From the NCBI GenBank assembly GCA_963676655.2, contig CAXXKX010000003.1, forward strand, positions 4,154,001 to 4,218,000: a stretch of DNA of 64,000 bases, read 5' to 3'. Positions 44,568 through 53,580 of the stretch are shown in pieces. This DNA comes from G963676655 sp963676655 (lineage in GTDB: Bacteria > Verrucomicrobiota > Lentisphaeria > Victivallales > Victivallaceae). A program made the position numbers and the translations under genes. Within the stretch, counting starts at the first letter, position 1; each line of letters starts with the position of its first letter. The notes beneath the pieces are model-generated. The model searched no databases, was not told the origin of the DNA, and worked only from the letters and a program-made list of their open reading frames with translations.

Positions 44568-46895
44568 ATGCATTGGGTTGACTGGGTAATTGTAATCGTA
44601 CCGGTACTATTTGTACTTGGAATGGCAATCTATTCCAGAAAGTACGTACGTGGCGTGACTGACTTTCTCGCGGCTGGTCGCGTTGCCGGCAGGTATGTTA
44701 TTTGTGTAGGCGATATGCAGGCGGGACTTTCGGTTATCACCCTCATCGCTCTGTGCGAAGGAGAGTATCAGTGCGGCATGGCGATGGGATTGTGGAATAA
44801 ACTTATTATCCCGGTCAGTATATTTATTTCCCTTACCGGGTATTGCTTGTACCGTTACAGGCAGACAAAATGTCTCTCCATCGGGCAGTTTCTTGAGTTG
44901 CGTTACAACCGTCCTTTGCGTATTATCGCCGCTTTTGTCCGGACCATCGCGGAAATGATTACCAATGCGATTGGCCCCGCGGTCGCGGCCCGTTTCTTTA
45001 TCTATTTTGCCGGTTTCCCGCTAAGGCTGAATTTGTTCGGGTTTGAGGTGTCGACTTTTGCGGTTGTCATGATCCTGGTTCTTTCCATGGCGATGCTGGT
45101 AATCTGGCCCGGTGGTCGTATTTCCCTGCTGGTGACCGACTCGATCCAGGGCTTGATGTCATATCCGATCTTTGTAATTTTTACCGTATTCGTGCTTAGT
45201 GAAATTTCCTGGATCAACGACGTTGCCCCGGTTATGATGGATCGCGCCCCTGGTGAAAGTTTCCTTAACCCGATGGATATCAGTAAACTGCGCGATTTTA
45301 ACATGTTCTCTTTAATTGTCTGGATTACCGGTTCTATCCTCAACCGTGCCGCCTGGATAGGCAACGATACCAGCAACTCCGGGCGCAACGCGCACGAACA
45401 GAAAATGGCAGGTATCCTTGGTGCCTGGCGTAACGGTTTTGCATTAATTATGCTCACCCTGCTGGCTCTTTTTGTTGTAACGGTCATGCTTTCCAGTCGA
45501 TATGCAAACGAAGCTCGTAATATCCGTATCGACCTGGTGTCGAAAGTTGCCCGGGAAACCATTTCCGACACTGCGGTCAGAAGTAATATTATTCGTGAAA
45601 TTACCGCGATTCCGGCGGCAAAACATACCATCGGGGTTGATAAACCGTATTCACGCAAACACAATCCAGATATCCAATATCTGGATACAACCCTGAAATA
45701 CCTGCAAAAAACTGATGACGGCAATACTACTTTCCAGAAGTTCCGGACTCTTTATTACCAGATGATGGCACCGACGTTGTTGCGCAAAAAACTGCCGATA
45801 GGAGTTATGGGGCTGTTTATCCTGTTGATGGTGATGTTGATGCTGTCAACCGACGATTCCCGGATATTCAACGCCTCATCCACTTTGATACAGGATGTGG
45901 TTATGCCGTTCAGAAAGAAACCATTCAACTCAAGGCAGCATTTGTTCTGGTTACGCGTTATGTCGGTTCTGGTCTGTGTATTCTTCCTGGTTGTATCGCT
46001 GTTTTTCGCCCAACTGGACTTTATCATGATGTTTATTAATATCATGTGCGCACTGTGGCTCGGGGCAGCCGGACCAATCATGGTTGGTGGACTCTACACC
46101 CGTTTTGGCACCACGACCGGGGCTTTCTGTGCGCTGATTTTCGGTTCAGGAACCTCGTTGCTTGGGCTTATAATGCAGCGTACCTGGAGCAGTCATGTTT
46201 ACCCGTGGCTAATGGATACAGGCTATGTAACATACGTAAATGCTCTATTCGAGAAGGTTACTGATATTTTCGGGCCATATATTGTCTGGGAAATGAATCC
46301 GGTAAAGTTCCCGATTAACTCCTATGAAATTTATTTCATGGCGATGATGTTTGGAGTTGCCTCCTATGCCATCGGTTCAATGCTGACTTACCGCAAGCCG
46401 TTCAACCTTGACCGCTTGCTGCACCGCGGCGAATACAGTGACGGTGAAAGTTTGGAAAATAGCAGTCCATGGTCCTGGAAGAATGTCTACAGTAAACTTA
46501 TCGGTATTGATGACGAATACACCACCGGTGACAAAATTATTGCCTGGAGCGTATTTGGTTATGCGGTAGTCTTCCAGTTCTTTATCGCATTTCTTGCGGT
46601 TGTTATCTGGAATGCTATTTCGCCGTGGCCGGCGGAATGGTGGAGTATGTATTTCTTCATAACCATTATTGTTGTCGGTATCATTGTTGGATCCATCTCT
46701 ACTGTCTGGTTTATGATCGGAGGTATTATCGACATCCGCTGCTTGTTCAGGGATCTGACGAAGCGTGTTGACAACCCGTTGGACGACGGCTGGGTAGTAG
46801 GTCATGTTTCACTGGTTGACGCCGAGGCGATCGGTACCGAAGAGGAAAAGAGAGAAGCTATTGAAGAAGAGGAAGGTGTAATGCCGGGACACTGA
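44568..46895 (+). CDS. Large sodium:solute symporter-like transporter (SSS family)
   Basis: A 775-aa membrane protein. The start matches SSS proteins: WVIVIVPVLFVLGMAIYSRKYVRGVTDFLAAGR. FLELRYNRPLRIIAAFVRTIAEM and MLVIWPGGRISLLVTDSIQG are also family-like. It is about 250 residues longer than a typical member, with a polar insertion at about 305-400 (SRYANEARN...NTTFQKFRTLYYQ) and an acidic cytoplasmic tail (EEEKREAIEEEEG). AAAGGATC lies before the ATG. It probably imports a sugar or oligosaccharide product with sodium. It follows the pseudopilin and the eroded hydrolase and ends before a hairpin terminator. Confidence 0.9.
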   Translation: MHWVDWVIVIVPVLFVLGMAIYSRKYVRGVTDFLAAGRVAGRYVICVGDMQAGLSVITLIALCEGEYQCGMAMGLWNKLIIPVSIFISLTGYCLYRYRQTKCLSIGQFLELRYNRPLRIIAAFVRTIAEMITNAIGPAVAARFFIYFAGFPLRLNLFGFEVSTFAVVMILVLSMAMLVIWPGGRISLLVTDSIQGLMSYPIFVIFTVFVLSEISWINDVAPVMMDRAPGESFLNPMDISKLRDFNMFSLIVWITGSILNRAAWIGNDTSNSGRNAHEQKMAGILGAWRNGFALIMLTLLALFVVTVMLSSRYANEARNIRIDLVSKVARETISDTAVRSNIIREITAIPAAKHTIGVDKPYSRKHNPDIQYLDTTLKYLQKTDDGNTTFQKFRTLYYQMMAPTLLRKKLPIGVMGLFILLMVMLMLSTDDSRIFNASSTLIQDVVMPFRKKPFNSRQHLFWLRVMSVLVCVFFLVVSLFFAQLDFIMMFINIMCALWLGAAGPIMVGGLYTRFGTTTGAFCALIFGSGTSLLGLIMQRTWSSHVYPWLMDTGYVTYVNALFEKVTDIFGPYIVWEMNPVKFPINSYEIYFMAMMFGVASYAIGSMLTYRKPFNLDRLLHRGEYSDGESLENSSPWSWKNVYSKLIGIDDEYTTGDKIIAWSVFGYAVVFQFFIAFLAVVIWNAISPWPAEWWSMYFFITIIVVGIIVGSISTVWFMIGGIIDIRCLFRDLTKRVDNPLDDGWVVGHVSLVDAEAIGTEEEKREAIEEEEGVMPGH

Positions 46896-46964
46896 TCCAG
46901 GCAACTATCCAGCGCGCTCCATGCCATGATTAAAAAACACGCTCTTTCTTCCCGTTCCGCTGAT

Positions 46965-47003
46965 CCACCGACCCATAATAGTGGGTCGGCGGGACCTTTT
47001 TGC
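46965..47003 (+). terminator. Rho-independent terminator after the large symporter
   Basis: An 8-bp perfect stem CCGACCCA / TGGGTCGG extended by two CC/GG pairs past one mismatch (arms 46965-46975 and 46982-46992), then GACCTTTTTG. It lies about 70 bp after the stop. Confidence 0.8.
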
Positions 47004-47242
47004 TTATCATAATTCTTCAAGTATATATGATCAAATCGTAACAGGCTCAATACTGCTTATTTCAGTTTAATTTGACATCACAATATAGTGTCCCGGGAGC
47101 TCCTTCCTGATAGCTCATGGGACCTCTTTATGCCGGGATGACTTGAAGCGGTAAAGGGCTGGGCTGAAAAAATCACCGGGACGCACCTCTCAGAATATCT
47201 TTCCCGGCAGTTGACGCGTTAGCAATGCAGTCCGCTAATTGA

Positions 47243-47452
47243 TGTTGTATCCTGAAAGGTTGTGTAACCGGCAACGTGCCGGTGCGATGCGCGGCTTCCG
47301 GACAGGTATTGAAAGCCGGTAGAGGTGAATCTCTGGCCAAGCCGGAGATATCAGTTGTGCTTGCGTCGTGTTTCAAGGTTGACTTTAATGAGACGGAAAA
47401 ACTGAATTTCACAAGTAATGGAGAATCTATATTTCGTATACCCACGGAATAA
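47243..47452 (+). pseudogene. Coding remnant without a start codon
   Basis: A 69-codon frame opens after a stop and has no plausible start or ribosome-binding site. Its latter half has protein-like composition (KPEISVVLASCFKVDFNE, then FTSNGESIFRIP). This could be the C-terminal strand pair of an eroded secreted enzyme. I do not recognise the family. The rest of the 46896-47506 spacer holds only the terminator. Confidence 0.35.
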
Positions 47453-47506
47453 AGCGCGGAAGAACCATATTTTGCTGGAACCTATGGAATGTTGCGTTCT
47501 TATTGC

Positions 47507-48400
47507 TTATGAGCAGTAATTAGTCATGAATGTGTCGCTTGAGATTAACGCTGGATGTTTCAAATTATCCGGGCGGACTATCCTTTTAGTAATAAGTGAT
47601 TCTTCGATCGCGAACATGATTTTTACCGCTTCGGTTAATTCTTCCAGCGTTGCCGGTGATTTCCCGCTACTGATGCACTGCACAAAGTTTCCGCAAATAC
47701 CATTGTGGACATCATCTCCATTCAAGGATAAGGAGCAATCTTCACCGTTCACAGAAAAAACATTAAAACGACTTAGTGAAAAATCAGTTTCAAGCATGAG
47801 ACGAATTGCCATGCCGCGTTTATGATAAAGCGAAGCGATGGTCACATCATCAGTTTTAATTTCAACATTGACAGCTTCAATGCCGCTTCCAAACATGCCA
47901 AGCAAGAATTCAACCCCGTGGATACCGTAATAAAAACGGTCTGATGGAACACAGAGCATCGCATCTGAAATATGTGCATCTTTAATTTTTTCAGCAAAGG
48001 CCCGGGTTTTATCGTTCCAGCGCCAACCGGAACCGGCAAACATTGGAGCACTGCCACGTTTACACACGGTGATAAACCGCTCTACTTCTTCAAGGCTTTT
48101 CACCAGCGGCTTATCGCAATAGCACGCCTTGCCGGCTTCCAATACCGCGGTTATATCTTCCAGATGAGTCTCCCAGTCGGCGGACAGTACCATGACGCCA
48201 TCGCAAACCTCGGCTAGAGCTTCAGCTGAACCATACTCTTTTGTCCCGAATTCCTCACAAAATGCCCTGGTTTCAGTTTTGCCTTTAACCCTCCCACGGT
48301 CAAATACTCCGGCAACCTGGACATTTTCCATTGCGTTAAGACGCTTTACAAAACTTCTCGGGTGACTTGTGTCTAAATCAATAAAACCTATTTTCAACAT
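47507..48400 (-). CDS. Gfo/Idh/MocA-family oxidoreductase
   Basis: A 297-aa protein, short for the family. The NAD-binding Rossmann fold opens MLKIGFIDLDTSHPRSFVKRL, with the usual glycine-rich loop replaced by DLDTSHP, as in some divergent members. VMVLSADWETHLEDITAVLEAGKACYCDKPLV gives the conserved Lys-Pro, here DKP rather than the common EKP. These enzymes oxidise or reduce sugars and cyclitols with NAD(P). AAGGAAC precedes the ATG. It is the last gene of the leftward seven-gene operon, 17 bp after the dehydrogenase gene. The atypical nucleotide loop may mean another cofactor mode. Confidence 0.85.
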   Translation of the reverse strand: MLKIGFIDLDTSHPRSFVKRLNAMENVQVAGVFDRGRVKGKTETRAFCEEFGTKEYGSAEALAEVCDGVMVLSADWETHLEDITAVLEAGKACYCDKPLVKSLEEVERFITVCKRGSAPMFAGSGWRWNDKTRAFAEKIKDAHISDAMLCVPSDRFYYGIHGVEFLLGMFGSGIEAVNVEIKTDDVTIASLYHKRGMAIRLMLETDFSLSRFNVFSVNGEDCSLSLNGDDVHNGICGNFVQCISSGKSPATLEELTEAVKIMFAIEESLITKRIVRPDNLKHPALISSDTFMTNYCS

Positions 48401-48417
48401 TTTCGTGTTCCTTGTTG

Positions 48418-49428
48418 TTATCCCATTTTAAGAGCAGCGTCCGAGGCTTCCATAACCGTCTCCCGGCCACTCAAAACTTTGTTGATTTCCTTTAAAAGCT
48501 CCTCCAGCATCAGATGGCGGGCCGATGGCAGTATCCCCGCTATATGAGGAGTATACAGATAGTTGGGCCGCGGTTCAATTTTTTTGAGCGGGTCGTTCTC
48601 ATCCCCGGCAACATCGACTGCGGCATAAAGCCTGCCATTGTTGACTTCCTCCGCCAATGCTTCCGAATCAACAATTGAACCGCGTGCGGTATTTATTAGT
48701 ACGGCATTATCCTTCATTTTGTTCAAAAATTCACGGTCGACCGCGTTTTTCGTCTCCTGGATGCTCGGCATATGAATTGAAACAGCGTCACAATTTTCGG
48801 CGATCCATTCCATTGACGCAGCTTTAAGTCCGTATTTTTCAGCAAATTCTTTATCCAGGAAAGGATCGTACACATAAATATCAGAATTAAAAACAGCCAG
48901 CAGCTTCACTACTTCCCGGCCGACGCAGCCCAAGCCAAGTAAACCGATTTTTGCAGTAAACAAAGACTTTTCCAAATCAGAATCGTCATAATGTCCTTGC
49001 TGGGCGTTTTTTCGGAAGTCGTTGAAGCCAAGATCGTAACGCCTTAACATTCGGCCCAAATTAAGGACCGTGGTTTCAGCCACATAGCGGCCGATGATCG
49101 AGGCGGTATTAATTATTATTATACCATCCGGTCTTTTGGATGCCTTAAAATTGGCGGCCAGGGAACTGCCCATGTGGCCCCATACCTTTACCGTTGCGGC
49201 ATTATTCAAAAAAGCATCATCAATTACGGCATGAGAGCTTCCCCAGCCTGTCAGGATCGCGTCAGGCTGAAATTCGCTGACAATATCCGTCAGGCTTCGG
49301 GTGTCAAGTAAATCCGGCTCAACCGTAAAGGCTTCATAGAGTTCATTCAGCTGTTTGACGGTCGAGTCTCTGAAATAGCTTTTTCCTCTGAGAGTCATGA
49401 AATTCAGTAGTTTTGGTTTATCACTCAT
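48418..49428 (-). CDS. D-isomer-specific 2-hydroxyacid dehydrogenase
   Basis: A 336-aa protein from ATG 49428, which has AAGGAAAA 5-8 nt upstream; an in-frame TTG lies one codon earlier. The NAD site is IGLLGLGCVGREVV. The catalytic residues of the family are visible: Arg in INTARGS, Glu in VAGDENDP and His in YTPHIAG. It interconverts a 2-keto acid and a D-2-hydroxy acid in the cytoplasm. In this operon it probably reduces or oxidises a keto-acid intermediate produced by the enolase-superfamily enzyme encoded upstream; that order is an inference. Confidence 0.92.
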   Translation of the reverse strand: MSDKPKLLNFMTLRGKSYFRDSTVKQLNELYEAFTVEPDLLDTRSLTDIVSEFQPDAILTGWGSSHAVIDDAFLNNAATVKVWGHMGSSLAANFKASKRPDGIIIINTASIIGRYVAETTVLNLGRMLRRYDLGFNDFRKNAQQGHYDDSDLEKSLFTAKIGLLGLGCVGREVVKLLAVFNSDIYVYDPFLDKEFAEKYGLKAASMEWIAENCDAVSIHMPSIQETKNAVDREFLNKMKDNAVLINTARGSIVDSEALAEEVNNGRLYAAVDVAGDENDPLKKIEPRPNYLYTPHIAGILPSARHLMLEELLKEINKVLSGRETVMEASDAALKMG

Positions 49429-49447
49429 CAAATTTTCCTTAACAACT

Positions 49448-50731
49448 TTATAGTTTATTTTTTATCAGATCCATATAGTGTCCGGGAGGCTCGAAAATTC
49501 CCCCGGAATTATGGTAAAATGACTCATCAAGCTGGAACATGCCGTTTTCAGCTTCAATCCATTTTTGGCCGTTGCACGGGTGATCTTTGATCAATTCCTC
49601 CCAGCGGCAATAAAAAGATGCACCGTTGGACTCCATAAACCCACATTTTAACCCCGGCAACAGTGGAAGACGCGCCGCCAGGTTCTTGTTCCAGTCGACG
49701 AGCTGCGGAACACATGCTGAGTCCGCGACATAGCATGGAATATCATGTTCCAGAGCCGCTTTTCCCATCAGCAACGACATGCTCAGGGTTTTGCCGGCGG
49801 GCTTTAACGTCATTGCCCCGTATCCCATATTGATGCGCCGGAGTACGTCGTCCACGGAATGCAGCGATTCATCCGCGGCGATCCTTACGGGCAAATCCGA
49901 TACATCCGCCTCGTACTCTTCCGGGAAAGGCTCTTCAAGAATCAATATTTGTTCAATCATTCCTGACTTTTCACAGTGAAGCAGCAGTTTTTCAAGCAAT
50001 TCTTTACTTTCATAACGCCCGTTGGCATCAAGGTAAAACACAATTTTTCCTGATACGGTATACGGAGTCTCATAATCGCCGACCGCGTTAAAAATTTCGC
50101 TGAGTCTGGTCATGTCTTTCCGGAGCATTTCTTCCTGGCTGCCGCTCTGGCCTATTTTTATTTTCAGGAAAAAAACGCCGTTCTCAACGAAATTCCTGAT
50201 TTCTTCAAGCGTAATATTGTAGGTAATAAGCGGGATGCTGGCGATAGAACTATGCCTGCATTCGAAAACTCCTGGATGAATAACGTTCAGGAGCTGGTCG
50301 AAATTTTCACAATCGTTTTCCTGAAAATACAATTTCCATAAGGTATTATCCGGCGCAATAAGCGAATTTAAAGTAAAGGTCTGACGCAAGGATTTAATAC
50401 CAGTAATTTTTTGGGCGTATTCGTGAAGCTCCTGAAATATTTGACTTGTTCCGGCTTCCGGGTTTTCAAACTCTTTTCCCACAAACAGTCTGCACGCGTG
50501 TTCAGAGACCGACGACATCAGCAGGTTTCCGCCGATTTCCGAATGAGAGGCGAAGACGTCAGGATCAGACCAGAGTATCGCGGTACTGCCTATACCTGTA
50601 GCCTTCAGCCCCGAGATTGTCCGCATGGCAACGACGTTTATCCATTTTTCGGTAAACGCTCCGCCTTTGAACTTGAACGGACGAAGGAGTTTTTCCCTTT
50701 CGAAATTAAAATCATACGCACTAATTATCAT
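49448..50731 (-). CDS. Enolase-superfamily (mandelate racemase-like) protein, probable acid-sugar dehydratase
   Basis: A 427-aa protein. The barrel motifs of the superfamily are present: FFLKIKIGQSG (catalytic Lys), FYLDANGRY (metal Asp), ILEEPFPEEYE (metal Glu), RIAADESLHS (third metal ligand) and MTLKPAGKTLS (second Lys). The class abstracts a proton next to a carboxylate, most often to dehydrate acid sugars. Its ATG overlaps the previous stop by one base (TAATG), and AAGG lies in the end of that gene. It is cytoplasmic and central to the pathway of this operon. Neither the substrate nor the choice of dehydratase over epimerase can be read here. Confidence 0.88.
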   Translation of the reverse strand: MIISAYDFNFEREKLLRPFKFKGGAFTEKWINVVAMRTISGLKATGIGSTAILWSDPDVFASHSEIGGNLLMSSVSEHACRLFVGKEFENPEAGTSQIFQELHEYAQKITGIKSLRQTFTLNSLIAPDNTLWKLYFQENDCENFDQLLNVIHPGVFECRHSSIASIPLITYNITLEEIRNFVENGVFFLKIKIGQSGSQEEMLRKDMTRLSEIFNAVGDYETPYTVSGKIVFYLDANGRYESKELLEKLLLHCEKSGMIEQILILEEPFPEEYEADVSDLPVRIAADESLHSVDDVLRRINMGYGAMTLKPAGKTLSMSLLMGKAALEHDIPCYVADSACVPQLVDWNKNLAARLPLLPGLKCGFMESNGASFYCRWEELIKDHPCNGQKWIEAENGMFQLDESFYHNSGGIFEPPGHYMDLIKNKL

Positions 50732-51777
50732 TATTCAAACCTTACATGCTGTCCGGTTTCAGCAGACTGGTATATTGCGCGGATCAGCGCAATGGCCTTT
50801 CTGCCTTCCCTTCCGGATATTGACGGTTCGCGATTTTGCAAAACCGCCAGGGACAAGTCCTCAATCTGCCGGCGGTGTCCCTCAAAGTCGGCAGCCCGCG
50901 GGTCAGATGCCCCGCTGACAAGGCCGCCGGAAGCACCGGATTCGCGTATTGCCGCGTCTTCCGGATATTCTTCGGAAAACTGCCAGCGGGTAATCTCATC
51001 TCCCTCAAGGCAAACGGAGCCTTTTTCACCTGAAATTTCCAGTTTGCGCGGAAAGCCCGGAGCGCACGAAGTACTGGCCTCTATCACTCCCATAGCCCCG
51101 TTTTTAAACTTGATCGAGGCGCATGCCGTATCTTCAACTTCAATGTCATGGGTAAGCGTACCGGTATAAGCGCTGAGTTCCAGAGGTTCCCCGGCAAAAT
51201 AAAGCAATAGATCGATAAGATGGATGGACTGGTTCATGAGCGCACCTCCACCATCCATTTTCCAGGTTCCGCGCCAACCGGTACAGTCGTAATATTCCTG
51301 AGACCGGAACCACTTAACCTGGGCGGAAGCAAGAACTAGTTTGCCGAATCTGTTATTATTCAAGGCTTTTTTTATACGCTGGACGTTCTCACTGAATCTT
51401 GCCTGGAAAATGGAGGAAAGTATGACATTGTTTTCCTGGCACTCCTGAATTATCCGGTCGGCCTTTTCCAGGTTTATATCAAGCGGCTTTTCACAGAGGA
51501 TATGCTTGCCGGCCCGTGCCGCCTGGACCGCCACGTCCATATGGGTGCCGGTTGGGGTGGCGATGGTTACGGCATCAATTGCCGGATCCGCCAGCAGTTC
51601 ATCAAAGGTTGCGTATACTTTTATATTACCGTTGGCTTGGGCAAACTCCCTGGCCCTTGCAATATTCAGGTCAAAAACTCCCGCGGGTTCCGCGTATTCC
51701 GCTGCGTTGAGCGCCTTTACGTGACGTTCCGCGATCATTCCCGTACCGATTATAGCGAATTTAACTTTACTTGACAT
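50731..51777 (-). CDS. Gfo/Idh/MocA-family oxidoreductase
   Basis: A 348-aa protein from ATG 51777 (MSSKVKFAIIGTGMIAERHVKAL), which has AAAGG upstream and overlaps the end of the previous gene by 11 bp. A longer frame to 51822 would add 15 unconserved residues. The Rossmann loop is GTGMIA, and ILCEKPLDINL gives the standard EKP. ENVQRIKKAL...WRGTWKMDGGGALMNQSIHLIDLLLYF is the typical substrate-domain block with the catalytic HLIDL. It oxidises or reduces a sugar-type substrate with NAD(P). It is a canonical family member, unlike the shorter paralogue at 47507. Confidence 0.93.
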   Translation of the reverse strand: MSSKVKFAIIGTGMIAERHVKALNAAEYAEPAGVFDLNIARAREFAQANGNIKVYATFDELLADPAIDAVTIATPTGTHMDVAVQAARAGKHILCEKPLDINLEKADRIIQECQENNVILSSIFQARFSENVQRIKKALNNNRFGKLVLASAQVKWFRSQEYYDCTGWRGTWKMDGGGALMNQSIHLIDLLLYFAGEPLELSAYTGTLTHDIEVEDTACASIKFKNGAMGVIEASTSCAPGFPRKLEISGEKGSVCLEGDEITRWQFSEEYPEDAAIRESGASGGLVSGASDPRAADFEGHRRQIEDLSLAVLQNREPSISGREGRKAIALIRAIYQSAETGQHVRFE

Positions 51778-52630
51778 TGTTATTTTTAACCTTTGCCAGC
51801 AGTTCAATAAACTTGTTTCCATATTTTATATATGATTGATATTTTTCTCCTTCAGAAACTTCCGCACCAGGCAAATGGACAATCGCCGCTACATGCGGTT
51901 CTATAGAAATCACGCCGTCATATCCGTCTTCATTGATTATTTTGTCGAGTATCTCTTCCAACATGGCATCGCCTTCGCCGCAATATGTGTAATCTTTTGA
52001 ACGTCCACCATCCGGATTTATTTTTGCGTCCTTGATATGAACATAGTCGAAGTTGCCCCGAATTATTTTGAAGAATTCCCATGGTTCATAGCCGTGACTG
52101 ATAGTATTGCCGATGTCATAAAGGAGTTTGAAATTAGGGCTGTCAACGGCAGTTTTAAGATCCACCATATGCCGGGCGCTCAATCCGCCCCAGCCTTCGC
52201 AGTTTTCATGCACCAGCACGATTCCCTCAGCGTTAGCGACTCTTGCCAGTTCACGACAGCGCCTGACAGCTTCGTCACGCCAGACATCATTGTCAATGCC
52301 ATCGCCTTTCCAACTCATGGTGCGGATATATACCGTATTTAACTGTCGCATCCTTTTGGCGGCAGTCCTCAGTTCGTCAAGGTCAGTTTTAAAGTCGTCG
52401 TTTATATGGCGGCTCCAGTTGCCTGTTTCCGAAGCAAAACAGGTAACGTGCATTTCATTTTCATCGAGTTGCCGCCTGACTTCATCGAATTCCTTATCCG
52501 ATAATTTGGAGGCAATATTTTTACCGTTAACCAGACGCAGCTCAATATGTTGCCACCCCAGTTCCTTGTGGGCTTTGATCTGAGCGGCAATGTCGCGACC
52601 GGCCTCATCAGCTATTCCTGAAATAATCAT
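51767..52630 (-). CDS. Sugar phosphate isomerase/epimerase-like TIM-barrel protein
   Basis: A 287-aa protein of the xylose-isomerase-like TIM-barrel family (AP_endonuc_2 type). Characteristic pieces are GWQHIELRLVNGKNI, GIVLVHENCEGWG, KLLYDIGNTISHGYEP, YVHIKDAKIN and GVISIEPHVA, giving the Glu/Asp/His metal site. It probably isomerises or epimerises a keto sugar or inosose in the cytoplasm. Its start overlaps the stop of the nitrilase-type gene by 4 nt, and its end overlaps the next gene by 11 bp, so translation across the operon is tightly coupled. Confidence 0.9.
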   Translation of the reverse strand: MIISGIADEAGRDIAAQIKAHKELGWQHIELRLVNGKNIASKLSDKEFDEVRRQLDENEMHVTCFASETGNWSRHINDDFKTDLDELRTAAKRMRQLNTVYIRTMSWKGDGIDNDVWRDEAVRRCRELARVANAEGIVLVHENCEGWGGLSARHMVDLKTAVDSPNFKLLYDIGNTISHGYEPWEFFKIIRGNFDYVHIKDAKINPDGGRSKDYTYCGEGDAMLEEILDKIINEDGYDGVISIEPHVAAIVHLPGAEVSEGEKYQSYIKYGNKFIELLAKVKNNNVK

Positions 52631-53577
52631 TGATTTCTCTTGGGTTCTAAATTTTGTTGTCTATGTATCAAAGTTTGATTGAAAAATTCATCTAAACTGT
52701 TGATTCCAAATTCCTGTAGTACTTCACAAGCGGTGATTTTATCGGTTTCACTTGAAATCAGCGCCACGCCAAGGTTAGGCGGAATGTCAATAGCGATTTC
52801 CGAACCGTATTTTTTCTTGATTTTCGCGTAACGTTCTTCACTCAGATCTCGTTTTACCAGACAGCAGTCCAGATTAATTGTCGCAGTCGTGAAATTGCGA
52901 TAATTAGTGGATGATTTTATCACGTCTCCGTAAGGATTGCGGACTTCACAAGCAAGTCCGGCCACCGCCCCGACTAAATGACAGCGGCATGAATATGCCC
53001 AGTATGCCTGCATCAGTCCGCCATGATAAAGTGATGGGAAAATGATTAAATCCGGGTGAGCTTTGGCATATTTAAGCCTCAATTCGTCAAAATTAAGATC
53101 AAAACATATTGCAAAAGCCACTCTGCCGAAATCACTCTCGATAACAGGGGCGGCAGTCCCGTAGGCAATCCCTTCGATATCATTTTCTTCCGGAACAAGA
53201 TGATTTTTATAGTATCTGCCGATTTCTTCCCCGTTACGTCCAATCATGACAGCGGCATTATGTAAAACATTATGTTCATCAAATATATTTGAAGCATAAA
53301 CAATATTGCAACGGCTATTTCGGGCGATATGGCGAAAATAATCTAATACTTTGTTTCCCCGGGTACTACAGTAATCCGCCATATTTCCAGGAGGGAGATT
53401 CGCCGGAATATCGCAAAGTTCAGGCACCACAATCAAATCAGGAGCATCATTTAATACTTGGGAAAATTGTTTTTCCCAGAATCCAATTATGTCTTCGACG
53501 CACTGTTTTGCTTCAATAAACTTCGGCAAAAAATGTTGTGCCGGTCCGATTGTACTTATTTTTAAATAGTTAGCCAT
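52627..53577 (-). CDS. Nitrilase-superfamily carbon-nitrogen hydrolase
   Basis: A 316-aa protein. The catalytic triad of the superfamily is complete: Glu53 (VVPELCD), Lys124 (RYYKNHL) and Cys158 (AFAICFDLNF). These enzymes hydrolyse amides, carbamoyl groups or nitriles. GGAG lies 9-12 nt before the ATG. It overlaps the isomerase gene by 4 nt and starts 3 bp after the PHP gene ends. An amidase inside an acid-sugar-type operon suggests that the substrate carries an amide-linked nitrogen; this is an inference. Confidence 0.93.
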   Translation of the reverse strand: MANYLKISTIGPAQHFLPKFIEAKQCVEDIIGFWEKQFSQVLNDAPDLIVVPELCDIPANLPPGNMADYCSTRGNKVLDYFRHIARNSRCNIVYASNIFDEHNVLHNAAVMIGRNGEEIGRYYKNHLVPEENDIEGIAYGTAAPVIESDFGRVAFAICFDLNFDELRLKYAKAHPDLIIFPSLYHGGLMQAYWAYSCRCHLVGAVAGLACEVRNPYGDVIKSSTNYRNFTTATINLDCCLVKRDLSEERYAKIKKKYGSEIAIDIPPNLGVALISSETDKITACEVLQEFGINSLDEFFNQTLIHRQQNLEPKRNQ

Positions 53578-53580
53578 TTT

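Noticed and set aside
45002..45724. 240-codon minus-strand frame
   Set aside because: Shadow of the large symporter gene; composition is that of antisense of membrane helices.
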